A stretch of 24,189 nt of DNA from SHZI01 sp964391025 (GTDB lineage: Bacteria > Pseudomonadota > Gammaproteobacteria > Steroidobacterales > GCA-2729495): NCBI GenBank assembly GCA_964391025.1, contig CAYMKJ010000071.1, forward strand, positions 1-24,189, in the 5' to 3' direction. The position numbers and the translations under genes are program-made. The stretch's first letter is position 1. The number at the start of each line of letters is the position of its first letter. Shown here one piece after another: positions 1-6,090 of the stretch. The notes beneath the pieces were generated by a model that saw only the letters and a program-made list of their open reading frames with translations, was not told the origin of the DNA and ran no database searches.

Positions 1-192
1 CGAAAGCCGTGCCCGGTCGCAGGCGTCCACCGTTCCGGCGCGGGTATTCGCCACGGTCGCCAGCACGGCCCCAACCTTTACTTCCGCCACGGTGACCTTC
101 ACGGGCTTCGGCCGGGTCAGGTACCAGGCCAGGAACGCGACGATGGCGATCAGCCCCAGCACTCCCAGAATGCGCACGCCGCGACTGCTCAC
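1..192 (-). CDS. HlyD-like efflux periplasmic adaptor, N-terminal fragment
   Basis: Only the first 64 codons are present; the gene runs off the left edge. It opens with GTG at 190-192, preceded at good spacing by GGGAG on the minus strand. The peptide has a short polar start, one hydrophobic segment (about residues 7-24, a signal anchor), then a beta-rich stretch containing VANTRAGTVDAC. That motif is typical of HlyD/MFP adaptors that sit in the periplasm and link an inner-membrane ABC or RND pump to an outer-membrane channel. The pump genes would lie further left, outside the window. It is divergent from the radical SAM gene at 287. The family assignment rests on a short fragment, so the transporter type is unknown. 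Confidence 0.7.
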   Translation of the reverse strand, partial: MSSRGVRILGVLGLIAIVAFLAWYLTRPKPVKVTVAEVKVGAVLATVANTRAGTVDACDRARLS

Positions 193-241
193 GTCATTGT
201 TACTCCCGGGAAAAGCCGCGGCAGTATAAAGGGCGGAGTGC

Positions 242-261
242 TACTGTGTATCCGTACAGTT
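242..261 (+). promoter_or_regulatory. LexA-type SOS box
   Basis: TACTG at 242-246 and CAGTT at 257-261 flank exactly ten bases, giving the CTG-N10-CAG core of the gammaproteobacterial LexA site (consensus TACTG-N10-CAGTA). It is 25 bases upstream of the TTG start of the PA0069-family radical SAM gene. A TATAAA sequence at 225-230 just upstream could be a -10 element, which would place the box over the transcription start. Regulation by LexA is inferred from the motif alone. Confidence 0.7.
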
Positions 262-286
262 ACCGATCTTCTGGAGGCTTCAGTCT

Positions 287-1387
287 TTGTCCCTGCCACC
301 GGGTTCCGTCATTCGTGGTCGCGGCGTCGCCGCACGTCCTCCGGGGCGCTTTGCGAAGGAGGCAACGCTTCCGGAACCGAGCGATGACGACACGCCAGCC
401 CCCGCGCCGGAAACCGAACTGATCCCCGAGAAGATCCGCAGCATCATTTCCCGGAACCAGTCGCCCGATATTCCCTTCGAGCAGTCGATCAATCCCTACC
501 GGGGCTGCGAGCACGGCTGCGTCTACTGTTACGCCCGGCCCTCCCACGCCTACCTGGACCTGTCGCCCGGGCTGGACTTCGAGCAAAAGATTTTCACCAA
601 ACCAGACGCGGCCACGGTGCTGCGCCAGGAGCTTTCAAAGCGCGACTACCGCTGCTCGCCCATCACGCTGGGCGCCAACACCGACGCCTGGCAACCCGTC
701 GAGCGGGAGCTGCGCATCACCCGCCAGATCCTCGAGGTGCTCGTGGAGTTCCGGCACCCGGTCAGCATCATCACCAAGTCGGCACTGGTGGAGAGGGATA
801 CGGATCTGCTTCAGGACCTGGCCCGCGACAACCTGGTGGATGTGCTGCTCAGCGTGACGACCCTCGACGATGAACTGAAGCGAAGAATGGAACCGCGCAC
901 GGCAGGCCCGCGGCGGCGGCTCGAGACAATCAGAAGATTGACCGCCGCGGGCATTCCCTGCGGCGTGCTGGCCGCCCCGATGATTCCCGGGCTCAACGAC
1001 CACGAACTCGAGAACATCCTGGCAGGCGCCGCGGAAGCCGGAGCCCGTTACGCCGGCTATGTGCTGCTACGCCTGCCTCACGAAGTGGAGCCAATTTTCG
1101 CAGAGTGGCTGCAGGTCCAATACCCGCTGAAGGCGGCGAAGGTGCTGAGCCTGATCCGCCAGGTGCGGGGCGGCGCATTGAACGACGCGCAATTCGGCAG
1201 CCGCATGCGGGGCTCCGGGCCGCTAGCCGCCCTGCTGGCCCAGCGCTTTGCCGCCGCCTGTCGCCGGCACGGGTTCACGCGGGAGTCGGAGACGGCGTTG
1301 GACACGACGAGGTTTCGCGTGCCGGAAGGGCCGGGAACGCAGTTTGATTTGCTGGGTGGGCTGAGCCCGGACAGGCGCGACGGTTAG
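287..1387 (+). CDS. PA0069-family radical SAM protein (SplB-like)
   Basis: The 366-residue protein carries the radical SAM cluster motif CEHGCVYC (Cys74, Cys78, Cys81), which binds a [4Fe-4S] cluster and S-adenosylmethionine. An arginine- and glycine-rich N-terminal segment with PPGRF (about residues 9-22) is typical of the PA0069 family. These proteins are related to spore photoproduct lyase and are usually annotated as DNA-repair photolyase-like, but their substrate is not established. Start choice: TTG at 287 is nine bases after GGAGG (273-277), and no better start lies upstream. An SOS box lies immediately upstream, consistent with a DNA-damage role. The gene is complete and stands alone; the next gene ends convergently at 1593. 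Confidence 0.9.
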   Translation: MSLPPGSVIRGRGVAARPPGRFAKEATLPEPSDDDTPAPAPETELIPEKIRSIISRNQSPDIPFEQSINPYRGCEHGCVYCYARPSHAYLDLSPGLDFEQKIFTKPDAATVLRQELSKRDYRCSPITLGANTDAWQPVERELRITRQILEVLVEFRHPVSIITKSALVERDTDLLQDLARDNLVDVLLSVTTLDDELKRRMEPRTAGPRRRLETIRRLTAAGIPCGVLAAPMIPGLNDHELENILAGAAEAGARYAGYVLLRLPHEVEPIFAEWLQVQYPLKAAKVLSLIRQVRGGALNDAQFGSRMRGSGPLAALLAQRFAAACRRHGFTRESETALDTTRFRVPEGPGTQFDLLGGLSPDRRDG

Positions 1388-1592
1388 AGTGTGGACAGGC
1401 TTCGAAGGTTGACCACCTTTCTGCCAAAACAGGCGCCGAATCGTGACCAGGCAGTTGACCCGGAACAACATGCAAAATAGATGGTTACATGATGGGCAGG
1501 TGGTTGCGGCTGGACGCCTGACCCTGGTCAAAGTGGGAGGCCTTTTAACAGGCGTCTCCTTGGTGATCTCGGCTGTGGCGTGCGCGACAGCC
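1388..1592. other. Intergenic region with GGTCA/TGACC repeats, possible IS end remnant
   Basis: No convincing gene is present. Short related motifs recur: GGTTGACCACC at 1408-1418, GTGACCAGG at 1443-1451, AGTTGACCCGG at 1453-1463 and CTGGTCAA at 1524-1531. Spaced GGTCAA-type repeats are reminiscent of the multiple terminal repeats of some IS21-family elements. No transposase fragment is recognisable, so this is only a suggestion. Confidence 0.25.
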
Positions 1593-1829
1593 TCAGATTG
1601 GACGGATCGTTCTGTTGTCTATCCCGGACTCTGGCCTGGACTCCGGCCTGGACTCCGGAGAGCTAAACCGGCCATCGACTCTCATCTGGCGGAATCGCCG
1701 CACGACATCAGCCATACCCTGCACGGCTTCCAGCTTTGCGCGCAGGCTCAGAGAGCGGAAGTACCGCAGCTGCGAGATATTGTGCTCGATCCACGCAGAC
1801 GTTTGATCCCCGGGTGTGTCATCTGTCAT
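1593..1829 (-). CDS. Small partner protein of AbiEii-like nucleotidyltransferase
   Basis: This 78-residue protein has no recognised catalytic motif. The first 55 residues are helical and charged (SLRAKLEAVQGMADVVRRFRQ) and resemble small hypothetical proteins that I recall being encoded next to AbiEii-like nucleotidyltransferases. Its ATG at 1827-1829 overlaps the end of the upstream nucleotidyltransferase gene by 11 bases, so translation is probably coupled. The last 20 or so residues contain PESRPESRPES, encoded by a 12-bp tandem repeat. This tail looks recently acquired or read past the original end. It may be one half of a toxin-antitoxin-like pair; which half cannot be told from sequence. 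Confidence 0.6.
   Translation of the reverse strand: MTDDTPGDQTSAWIEHNISQLRYFRSLSLRAKLEAVQGMADVVRRFRQMRVDGRFSSPESRPESRPESGIDNRTIRPI
1626..1658. repeat. 12-bp tandem repeat, 2.75 copies
   Basis: GGACTCTGGCCT (1626-1637), GGACTCCGGCCT (1638-1649) and a partial GGACTCCGG (1650-1658) lie head to tail inside the 3' end of the small gene at 1593-1829. The unit is four codons, so copy-number change would keep the frame. Confidence 0.8.
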
Positions 1830-2331
1830 CGCTCGACGCCTTCTGAAGCAGCCTTAATTGGCGAATGTCCTCCCGATCCTTCTCGCGGCCGGCTGATTCC
1901 TTCATCTGAATCAAGGTCTCGAGACGAACGAACCGCGCTTGCAGTCCGGGCAAGATCTCGCCGACAAGTGCGGTGTCGTATTCAATGTTGAAATTGAAGG
2001 GCTCCGCAACGAACAGGTCGATTCTGGTTTCCGGATGCTTATCGCTGTGCACCTGGAAAACCACCATGTTCTTGTCGCGAATCCAGGATTCCCGGATCGC
2101 GGCATCTGCAAATTGACTCACTGGTACCGGGATGGTCGGGTGATAGCCCAAGGATTCCAAGGCTACCATTGCTCGTCGCAAGTTGTCTGGCTACATCTGC
2201 AGGACGAGGTCCAGGTCGAAAGTTACACGGCCATAGCCGTGAGCCGCGACAGCAAGTCCGCCCACTACGAGATAGCGAACATCAGCATCGCGCAGAGCGC
2301 TGGCAATCGCATCCAGACTCGTGAGCTTCAA
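1819..2331 (-). pseudogene. AbiEii/MNT-like nucleotidyltransferase with in-frame amber codon
   Basis: Read from the TTG at 2329-2331 (GGGAGG just upstream), the frame gives a 170-residue protein. It contains the nucleotidyltransferase signature GGLAVAAHGYG followed by the acidic pair in FDLDLVLQ, as in MNT-fold AbiEii/MenA-like proteins. A TAG at 2191-2193 interrupts codon 47, right after the acidic motif. The same frame continues with PDNLRRAMVALESLGY and runs to 1819 without other damage. The downstream piece alone (TTG at 2181) lacks the catalytic motif. The gene is therefore either a recent pseudogene, a read-through product, or affected by a sequencing error. It overlaps the small partner gene at its 3' end and would form a two-gene module with it. 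Confidence 0.75.
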
Positions 2332-2427
2332 GAAGCCTCCCGTATCAGCAGCCGCTGACCGAGGGCATTATTACATTCGATTGGTGCCGCCGGTACGGGT
2401 GAGGGTTGACTCCGTTGCAACGACGGA

Positions 2428-2814
2428 TCAGCGCGGAGCCGTGTGCGTGCGAATCCAGGCCGCGAAGGCGGCTTCTTCCAATTCACCGCTGGCGACGCCG
2501 AGCATCGTGAGTGTCGCTTCTGCCTGCGTCGCAACCAGGCGCTGCCCGTTCAGTGCGAGAAAGACACCGACTGCCAGGAACGCCGCCCGCTTGTTGCCGT
2601 CGACGAACGGGTGGTTCTTCGCCAACCCGACACCGTAGGCAGCGGCCAGGTCCGCAAGATCGGGGGTGCCGTAGCTTTCTCGATGCAGCGGCCGGGCCAA
2701 TGCCGATTCGAGCAAGCCCTCGTCGCGCAGTCCGGCAGCTCCACCATGCTCGGCCAGGCTTTCGTCGTGCAGGAGCACTAGCGCGCGCTTGTCGATCCAG
2801 CGCCAGCCGCTCAT
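2428..2814 (-). CDS. doc: Doc-like Fic-fold toxin (death-on-curing family)
   Basis: The 128-residue protein has the Fic active-site motif HPFVDGNKR at residues 68-76, with the catalytic histidine at 68, in an all-helical protein of the usual Doc size (about 125-130 residues). Fic-fold enzymes transfer phosphate-containing groups; phage P1 Doc phosphorylates EF-Tu and halts translation. The motif has GN rather than the AN of P1 Doc, so whether this member phosphorylates or AMPylates is uncertain. Its start overlaps the last bases of the upstream AbrB-type antitoxin gene (ATGA overlap at 2811-2814), the usual coupling in such modules. All key residues are present and the gene looks functional. 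Confidence 0.9.
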   Translation of the reverse strand: MSGWRWIDKRALVLLHDESLAEHGGAAGLRDEGLLESALARPLHRESYGTPDLADLAAAYGVGLAKNHPFVDGNKRAAFLAVGVFLALNGQRLVATQAEATLTMLGVASGELEEAAFAAWIRTHTAPR

Positions 2815-3035
2815 TTGGCAAGCTGGTGGAACGTGTCGCGGTACTCGTGCATGAACTCGCGCCCCGCCGCGATCTGCTCGGCGAGGCCGGGGTCGTAGGG
2901 GGTCAGGGTCACCCCAGCCGGGGTCTCGGTGACGAAGAGCGTGTCGCCCTTCTCCACCTTCAGTCGGGTCAGCACGTCCTTCGGCAGGATGACGCCCACC
3001 GAATTGCCGATCTGGGTGAGCTTGAGGGCGGTCAT
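2811..3035 (-). CDS. AbrB/MazE-type antitoxin of the Doc module
   Basis: The 74-residue protein begins with a swapped-hairpin AbrB/MazE/SpoVT DNA-binding domain (residues 3-47; key stretch IGNSVGVILPKDVL). It ends in a short acidic helical tail (residues 50-74) suited to wrapping the toxin. It is the first gene of a two-gene operon and overlaps the Doc gene by four bases. Start choice: the ATG at 3033-3035 has GGAG six bases upstream. Antitoxins of this type normally bind their own promoter, and a strong inverted repeat covers the promoter here (3045-3075). The pairing of an AbrB-type antitoxin with a Doc toxin, instead of Phd, is a known alternative. Confidence 0.88.
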   Translation of the reverse strand: MTALKLTQIGNSVGVILPKDVLTRLKVEKGDTLFVTETPAGVTLTPYDPGLAEQIAAGREFMHEYRDTFHQLAK

Positions 3036-3044
3036 GGCGGCTCC

Positions 3045-3094
3045 AGGCTAGTTATAACAAACGTTATACTAGGCTCAGACGACAGCTGTGGCAA
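3045..3094 (-). promoter_or_regulatory. Promoter and palindromic operator of the Doc/AbrB operon
   Basis: On the minus strand a -35 TTGCCA (3089-3094) and a -10 TAGTAT (3066-3071) are separated by 17 bases. An inverted repeat with arms AGGCTAGTTATAAC (3045-3058) and GTTATACTAGGCT (3063-3075), with one mismatch and one gap, covers the -10 and the start region. This fits autoregulation by the antitoxin-toxin complex. Confidence 0.6.
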
Positions 3095-3144
3095 GGGATC
3101 TGGCGTGGACCCGGCATTATGTTTAGTGCAGATCCAGTGCTGTT

Positions 3145-3927
3145 CTACTCGCTGGTCTTGTCGATCTTGCCGTTGAAGGCGAAGGGCACCTGGTAGTCCT
3201 GGTCGTCCACCGTCGAGCCGGTGTCGGAACCCACGTCCAGGTTCTCGTCCCACTGAAGGATGAAGGGAATGGAGCGCTGCATCTGCTGGGTGGCCACCGC
3301 CTTGCCGTCCACCGTCAGCACGCCCGTGCCGCCCCGGCCAATGCCGCTGGGGCTGCCGTAGGCCAGGGTCGCCATGCCGAGACCGTCGTACCTGAAGTCG
3401 AATTCCAGCGTGTGTTTGCCGGTTGACAGCACGTCGGCGCCCGTCCACTTGATGCGCTCGAGATCCACGAGATTCCAGGTGAACACCGGCTTGCCCTTGA
3501 GCACATAGAAGCCGTAGCCGGCGAAGCGGCCACCCTGGGTGATCAGCATGCCGTCGCCACCGCCCGCCGGGATCTCCACCTCCGCCTTGAAGTGGTAGGA
3601 CGAGTTGAGTATCGAGGGCGCGTCACCGTTGGGTGTGCCGGTGAGCGGCGCCGTCCAGGTGAACACATTACGTCCGGCCGTGACGCTGGGCCGGGGGGTC
3701 AGCAGGCGGGCGCCCACCGACGAGTCCAGCGGCAGCACCTGGTATTTCCGGGCCTCCTGCATGAAGAGGTCCCCCAATTGCTTGAGCTTGGCCGGATTCT
3801 TCGCGGCCAGGTCCTCGGACTGGGTCGAGTCCTTCGTCAGGTCATAGAGTTCCCAGGAAAACGTGGTCGGAACCGACGGCGGCGCCGAGGTGATCCAGGG
3901 CGGACGCATGACCTTGGTGCTGGCAAT
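3145..3927 (-). pseudogene. Arylsulfatase, C-terminal remnant
   Basis: The frame encodes about 260 residues matching the C-terminal third of large arylsulfatases (full length about 750-800 residues). It starts within the end of the sulfatase domain (WITS, WELYDLTKD, KLKQLGDLF) and continues through the C-terminal beta-sandwich (GGRFAGYGFYVLKGKP, HTLEFDFRYDG, GGTGVLTVDGK). The catalytic N-terminal part with the formylglycine motif C/S-x-P-x-R is missing. Homology starts abruptly near 3927, where it meets a toxin-antitoxin relic, and a TGA lies just before (3931-3933). The ATG at 3907-3909 is internal to the old gene and has no convincing ribosome site. Without the active site the product cannot be a sulfatase. 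Confidence 0.8.
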
Positions 3928-3928
3928 G

Positions 3929-4273
3929 GCTCAGCTGGCCATAGCCCATCGAGCCCTTGATGACGTCCCGGATCAGACTGCGGGCTGTCGGCAAGTCACC
4001 AGCCAGCAGGCATTCCACCGCTTCCTCGAGCAGTGCGCCGGCAAAAGCCGGATCACGCCCGGCACGCTCCTGTGCGGCGGCGATGTCCCGCTGCTGGCGC
4101 TGCTTGGTGCCCCCGCCGAGGAGAATCACCAAACGCTCACCGTCCCGCCCCAAATAGATCCGGTAGGCGGGACCCCAGTCGATGCGGCGCTCCAAAGCGG
4201 CAAACCAGACCTGGAACGGTACCCGGCCCTCATCGTCGCGATAGGCGACGAGTTCGAAGGCGGACTCAGTCAC
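3929..4273 (-). pseudogene. Fused and internally deleted HigB-HigA-type toxin-antitoxin relic
   Basis: The frame opens with GTG at 4271-4273. Residues 1-28 (ending VPFQVWFAALE) match the start of RelE/HigB-type killer proteins. Residues 29-68 (RIDWGPAYRIY, LVILLGGGTKQRQQRDI) match their C-terminal half, but the 35 or so residues normally between are missing. From residue 69 (RDPAFAGALLEEAVECLLAGD) the same frame reads as the N-terminus of the partner antitoxin, lacking its usual start. That stops around residue 115, where the arylsulfatase remnant begins. Two in-frame deletions therefore fused toxin to antitoxin, and a third junction removed the antitoxin's DNA-binding part. A functional toxin is unlikely. 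The domain comparison is from family knowledge, not alignment. Confidence 0.7.
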
Positions 4274-4283
4274 GGTAGAGGGG

Positions 4284-4295
4284 AACGTAAACGTT
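4284..4295. promoter_or_regulatory. Inverted repeat upstream of the toxin-antitoxin relic
   Basis: AACGT (4284-4288) and ACGTT (4291-4295) form a short palindrome with a two-base spacer, and a further AACGT follows at 4300-4304. It lies 11 bases upstream of the GTG of the HigB-like relic, where autoregulatory operators of such modules usually sit. It is probably a left-over operator. Confidence 0.35.
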
Positions 4296-4604
4296 ACCTA
4301 ACGTCGAGATCATTGTTTCCCCCTCTCCAGCAAAAATGTGCTCGATGCTACGAACAACAGGACTTTGGCAAGTCCTGGTATGTGCCGCGAGCGGCGAATC
4401 AGGTGGGATCAACAGGAAACCCGGTCAGGTGCGCCTGGGAACCGCTTTAGGTTATATCCAGCCTGGTGGCAGACCGGTATCAGGACCCCGCAAAATATAC
4501 GATCACATCGCATATTTAGCGCATGTGGATCGAGCGCACCGTGGAGCCCGACTTGCGCCAGCTCAGCCCCGGGACCTCCGCGCGTCTGACTCTGGACCGT
4601 CAGG
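4296..4604. other. Intergenic region without recognisable gene
   Basis: No open frame here shows family resemblance or a convincing start. The only structure I see is a small perfect hairpin, CAGGACTT-TGGC-AAGTCCTG, at 4358-4377. It lies downstream of the nucleotidyltransferase gene that ends at 4605 and has no strong T tract. The stretch is locally more AT-rich (around 4485-4520) than its surroundings. Confidence 0.5.
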
Positions 4605-5093
4605 CTAAGGCTTGCCACCCTGCTCCAGCGCTGCCCTGAGCACTGCGGCGTCCATCTGATCCTTCGGGCGAACGCCCTGCTTGGTCTTCAGCAAGCCGGC
4701 CAGGTCGAGAACCCGGACGGCAAACCCGCCGACGTCCAGCGTTGTGACATGCGGCTGCATCTCCGCCCAGCTCAGCCCCGCTATAGACGGCATGACGTCG
4801 ATCGTGAACTCGTCGTTGATCCGGATCGCGTATCTCTTGTCCTCGGCGAAAACGTTCGGATCGTCGAGCAACTCAGCCGCGGCGGCGTCCGGTAATCTTG
4901 ACAGCGCGGCGATCCATCGCCGGGCATTACCCTCCGACGGCTCGACCAGGAGGTCGATATCCTCGGAAAAGCGGTTGAACCCGTGGGCAGCGATGGCATA
5001 ACCCCCGACGAGCGCGTACTCGACGCCCGCCTCTTCAAGGAAGCGTGCCAGCGTCCTGACGTCATCCCAGGTCGCGGGCCGCGTGAACTCCAT
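4605..5093 (-). CDS. MNT/AbiEii-like nucleotidyltransferase
   Basis: The 162-residue protein has the nucleotidyltransferase signature GGYAIAAHGFNR (glycines at 30-31) followed by the metal-binding pair in SEDIDLLV (Asp45, Asp47). A third acidic position in FTIDVMP is likely. Size and motifs fit the MNT fold of AbiEii/MenA-like proteins, which act in toxin-antitoxin or defence modules by adding nucleotides to tRNA or to a partner protein. The ATG at 5091-5093 shares one base with the stop of the upstream small gene (TGATG), so the two are translationally coupled. Unlike the similar gene at 1819-2331, this copy is intact and comes second in its module. Which member is toxic cannot be read from sequence. 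Confidence 0.8.
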   Translation of the reverse strand: MEFTRPATWDDVRTLARFLEEAGVEYALVGGYAIAAHGFNRFSEDIDLLVEPSEGNARRWIAALSRLPDAAAAELLDDPNVFAEDKRYAIRINDEFTIDVMPSIAGLSWAEMQPHVTTLDVGGFAVRVLDLAGLLKTKQGVRPKDQMDAAVLRAALEQGGKP

Positions 5094-5320
5094 CAGCGCT
5101 GCCCACGCCGTTCCAGCATCAGGTCCACCGTCCAGCGCAGGCGGTCCGCGGTCATCTCGTCGTGGGAGTTGTACCGGAAGACGCCCTTCGGGGCGCGTGT
5201 CCGGTACTGTGCATTTCGCGTCATCGCCGCCCGATCCGCGTCCGACAGGGGCTGGCCATCCCGCGGTTGGCGGCGACCGACGGTGCGCTGAATGGGCTGC
5301 TGGTCGTGAGTCGAACTCAT
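5093..5320 (-). CDS. Small hypothetical partner of the nucleotidyltransferase
   Basis: This 75-residue basic, hydrophilic protein has a disordered-looking start and a C-terminal segment APKGVFRYNSHDEMTADRLRW. I recall such segments from small proteins encoded next to nucleotidyltransferases. Start choice: the ATG at 5318-5320 overlaps the stop of the upstream yceI-like gene in an ATGA arrangement. The in-frame ATG at 5338 lies inside yceI and has no ribosome site. The gene is thus wedged between yceI and the nucleotidyltransferase with overlaps on both sides. No enzyme motif is visible. It is probably the second component of a toxin-antitoxin-like pair. Confidence 0.6.
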   Translation of the reverse strand: MSSTHDQQPIQRTVGRRQPRDGQPLSDADRAAMTRNAQYRTRAPKGVFRYNSHDEMTADRLRWTVDLMLERRGQR

Positions 5321-6057
5321 GGGGCAGCAGTGTGCCACGGCCGCGCCACGATCCGGAACCGCAGCTTCATTTCATCCCGGACGGACAGCAATCCGCCCAT
5401 CACCGTGAATGGCGTCAGGCCCAATTCCTTGTGAGTCACGGTGAACGCGCCCGAGGCCCTCAGTTCGTTTGCCGCTTGCTCGACCCGAACCGGCACCTGC
5501 AGGTCGTGGGTCTGGCCCTTCACCTCGAACCCGACCGTGATCGTGTAGTCCGGGCCCTGCCCCGCGACATTCCGGCTCGTCAGCCGGATCTCGGGAAAAC
5601 GCGCACCATCCAGCAACGCTTCACTCAGCATGTTCTTGCGGGTGCCGCTGATCGCGTCGACAGCCACCGCGCCCGGAAATTCCTCGCCCTCTTCCGCACG
5701 CAGTTCTGCCTGGTCCACAGAGAAGCTCGCCACCGGCAGCACCAGGCTGACGCGCGGCTCCTCCCCTTTGTTCCCGACGAGAATGTCGCCCTCTAGTGCC
5801 CGGCTGCTCAACACGTGATTGTGGCCGAGCCGCGCCATGGGTCCGTCCCGGTACACCAGCACACGGACTTCGGATGCCTCGGAGACCACGCGATAGCCGG
5901 TGTAGCCGGCTGGTATTTCTGTCGAGACCAGGGGTACTTCAGCGGGGCCGGGCGTGACCTCCCGCACGGGACGACAACCCGTCTGCAGCAGCAGAAGCGC
6001 GCCGAGGAGCAGTAGCCCGGCAGATCGGGCGGAGGAGGGAAATTTCGGAACCGGCAT
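5317..6057 (-). CDS. YceI-family lipoprotein
   Basis: The 246-residue protein starts with a lipoprotein signal peptide (hydrophobic residues 13-25, lipobox LQTGC with Cys28). A YceI-like lipocalin-type beta-barrel domain fills the rest (about residues 55-240; features include ARLGHNHVL, the strand LVLPVASFSVD and the late FTVTHKELGLTPFTV). YceI proteins bind hydrophobic isoprenoid-type ligands in the periplasm, and their physiological role is poorly known. A lipid anchor would tether this one to a membrane. The stop overlaps the ATG of the next small gene (ATGA). The preceding HD-GYP gene ends 33 bases upstream, so the two may be cotranscribed. Confidence 0.82.
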   Translation of the reverse strand: MPVPKFPSSARSAGLLLLGALLLLQTGCRPVREVTPGPAEVPLVSTEIPAGYTGYRVVSEASEVRVLVYRDGPMARLGHNHVLSSRALEGDILVGNKGEEPRVSLVLPVASFSVDQAELRAEEGEEFPGAVAVDAISGTRKNMLSEALLDGARFPEIRLTSRNVAGQGPDYTITVGFEVKGQTHDLQVPVRVEQAANELRASGAFTVTHKELGLTPFTVMGGLLSVRDEMKLRFRIVARPWHTAAP

Positions 6058-6090
6058 GCGCCCGCGCCGTGACCGAAGAGACGACCAGTA

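Noticed and set aside
1443..1991. 182-codon plus-strand open frame
   Set aside because: Covers the gap and runs antisense to the small partner gene; no domain, no ribosome site, and the minus-strand pair has family-like motifs and coupled overlaps.
3145..3909. Annotating 254 codons as a functional sulfatase
   Set aside because: The catalytic domain with the formylglycine site is absent and the ATG is internal to the old gene, so it is called a pseudogene.
4336..4608. 90-codon plus-strand frame in the 4296-4604 gap
   Set aside because: No ribosome site, no family resemblance and no coupling to neighbours; not supportable as a gene.
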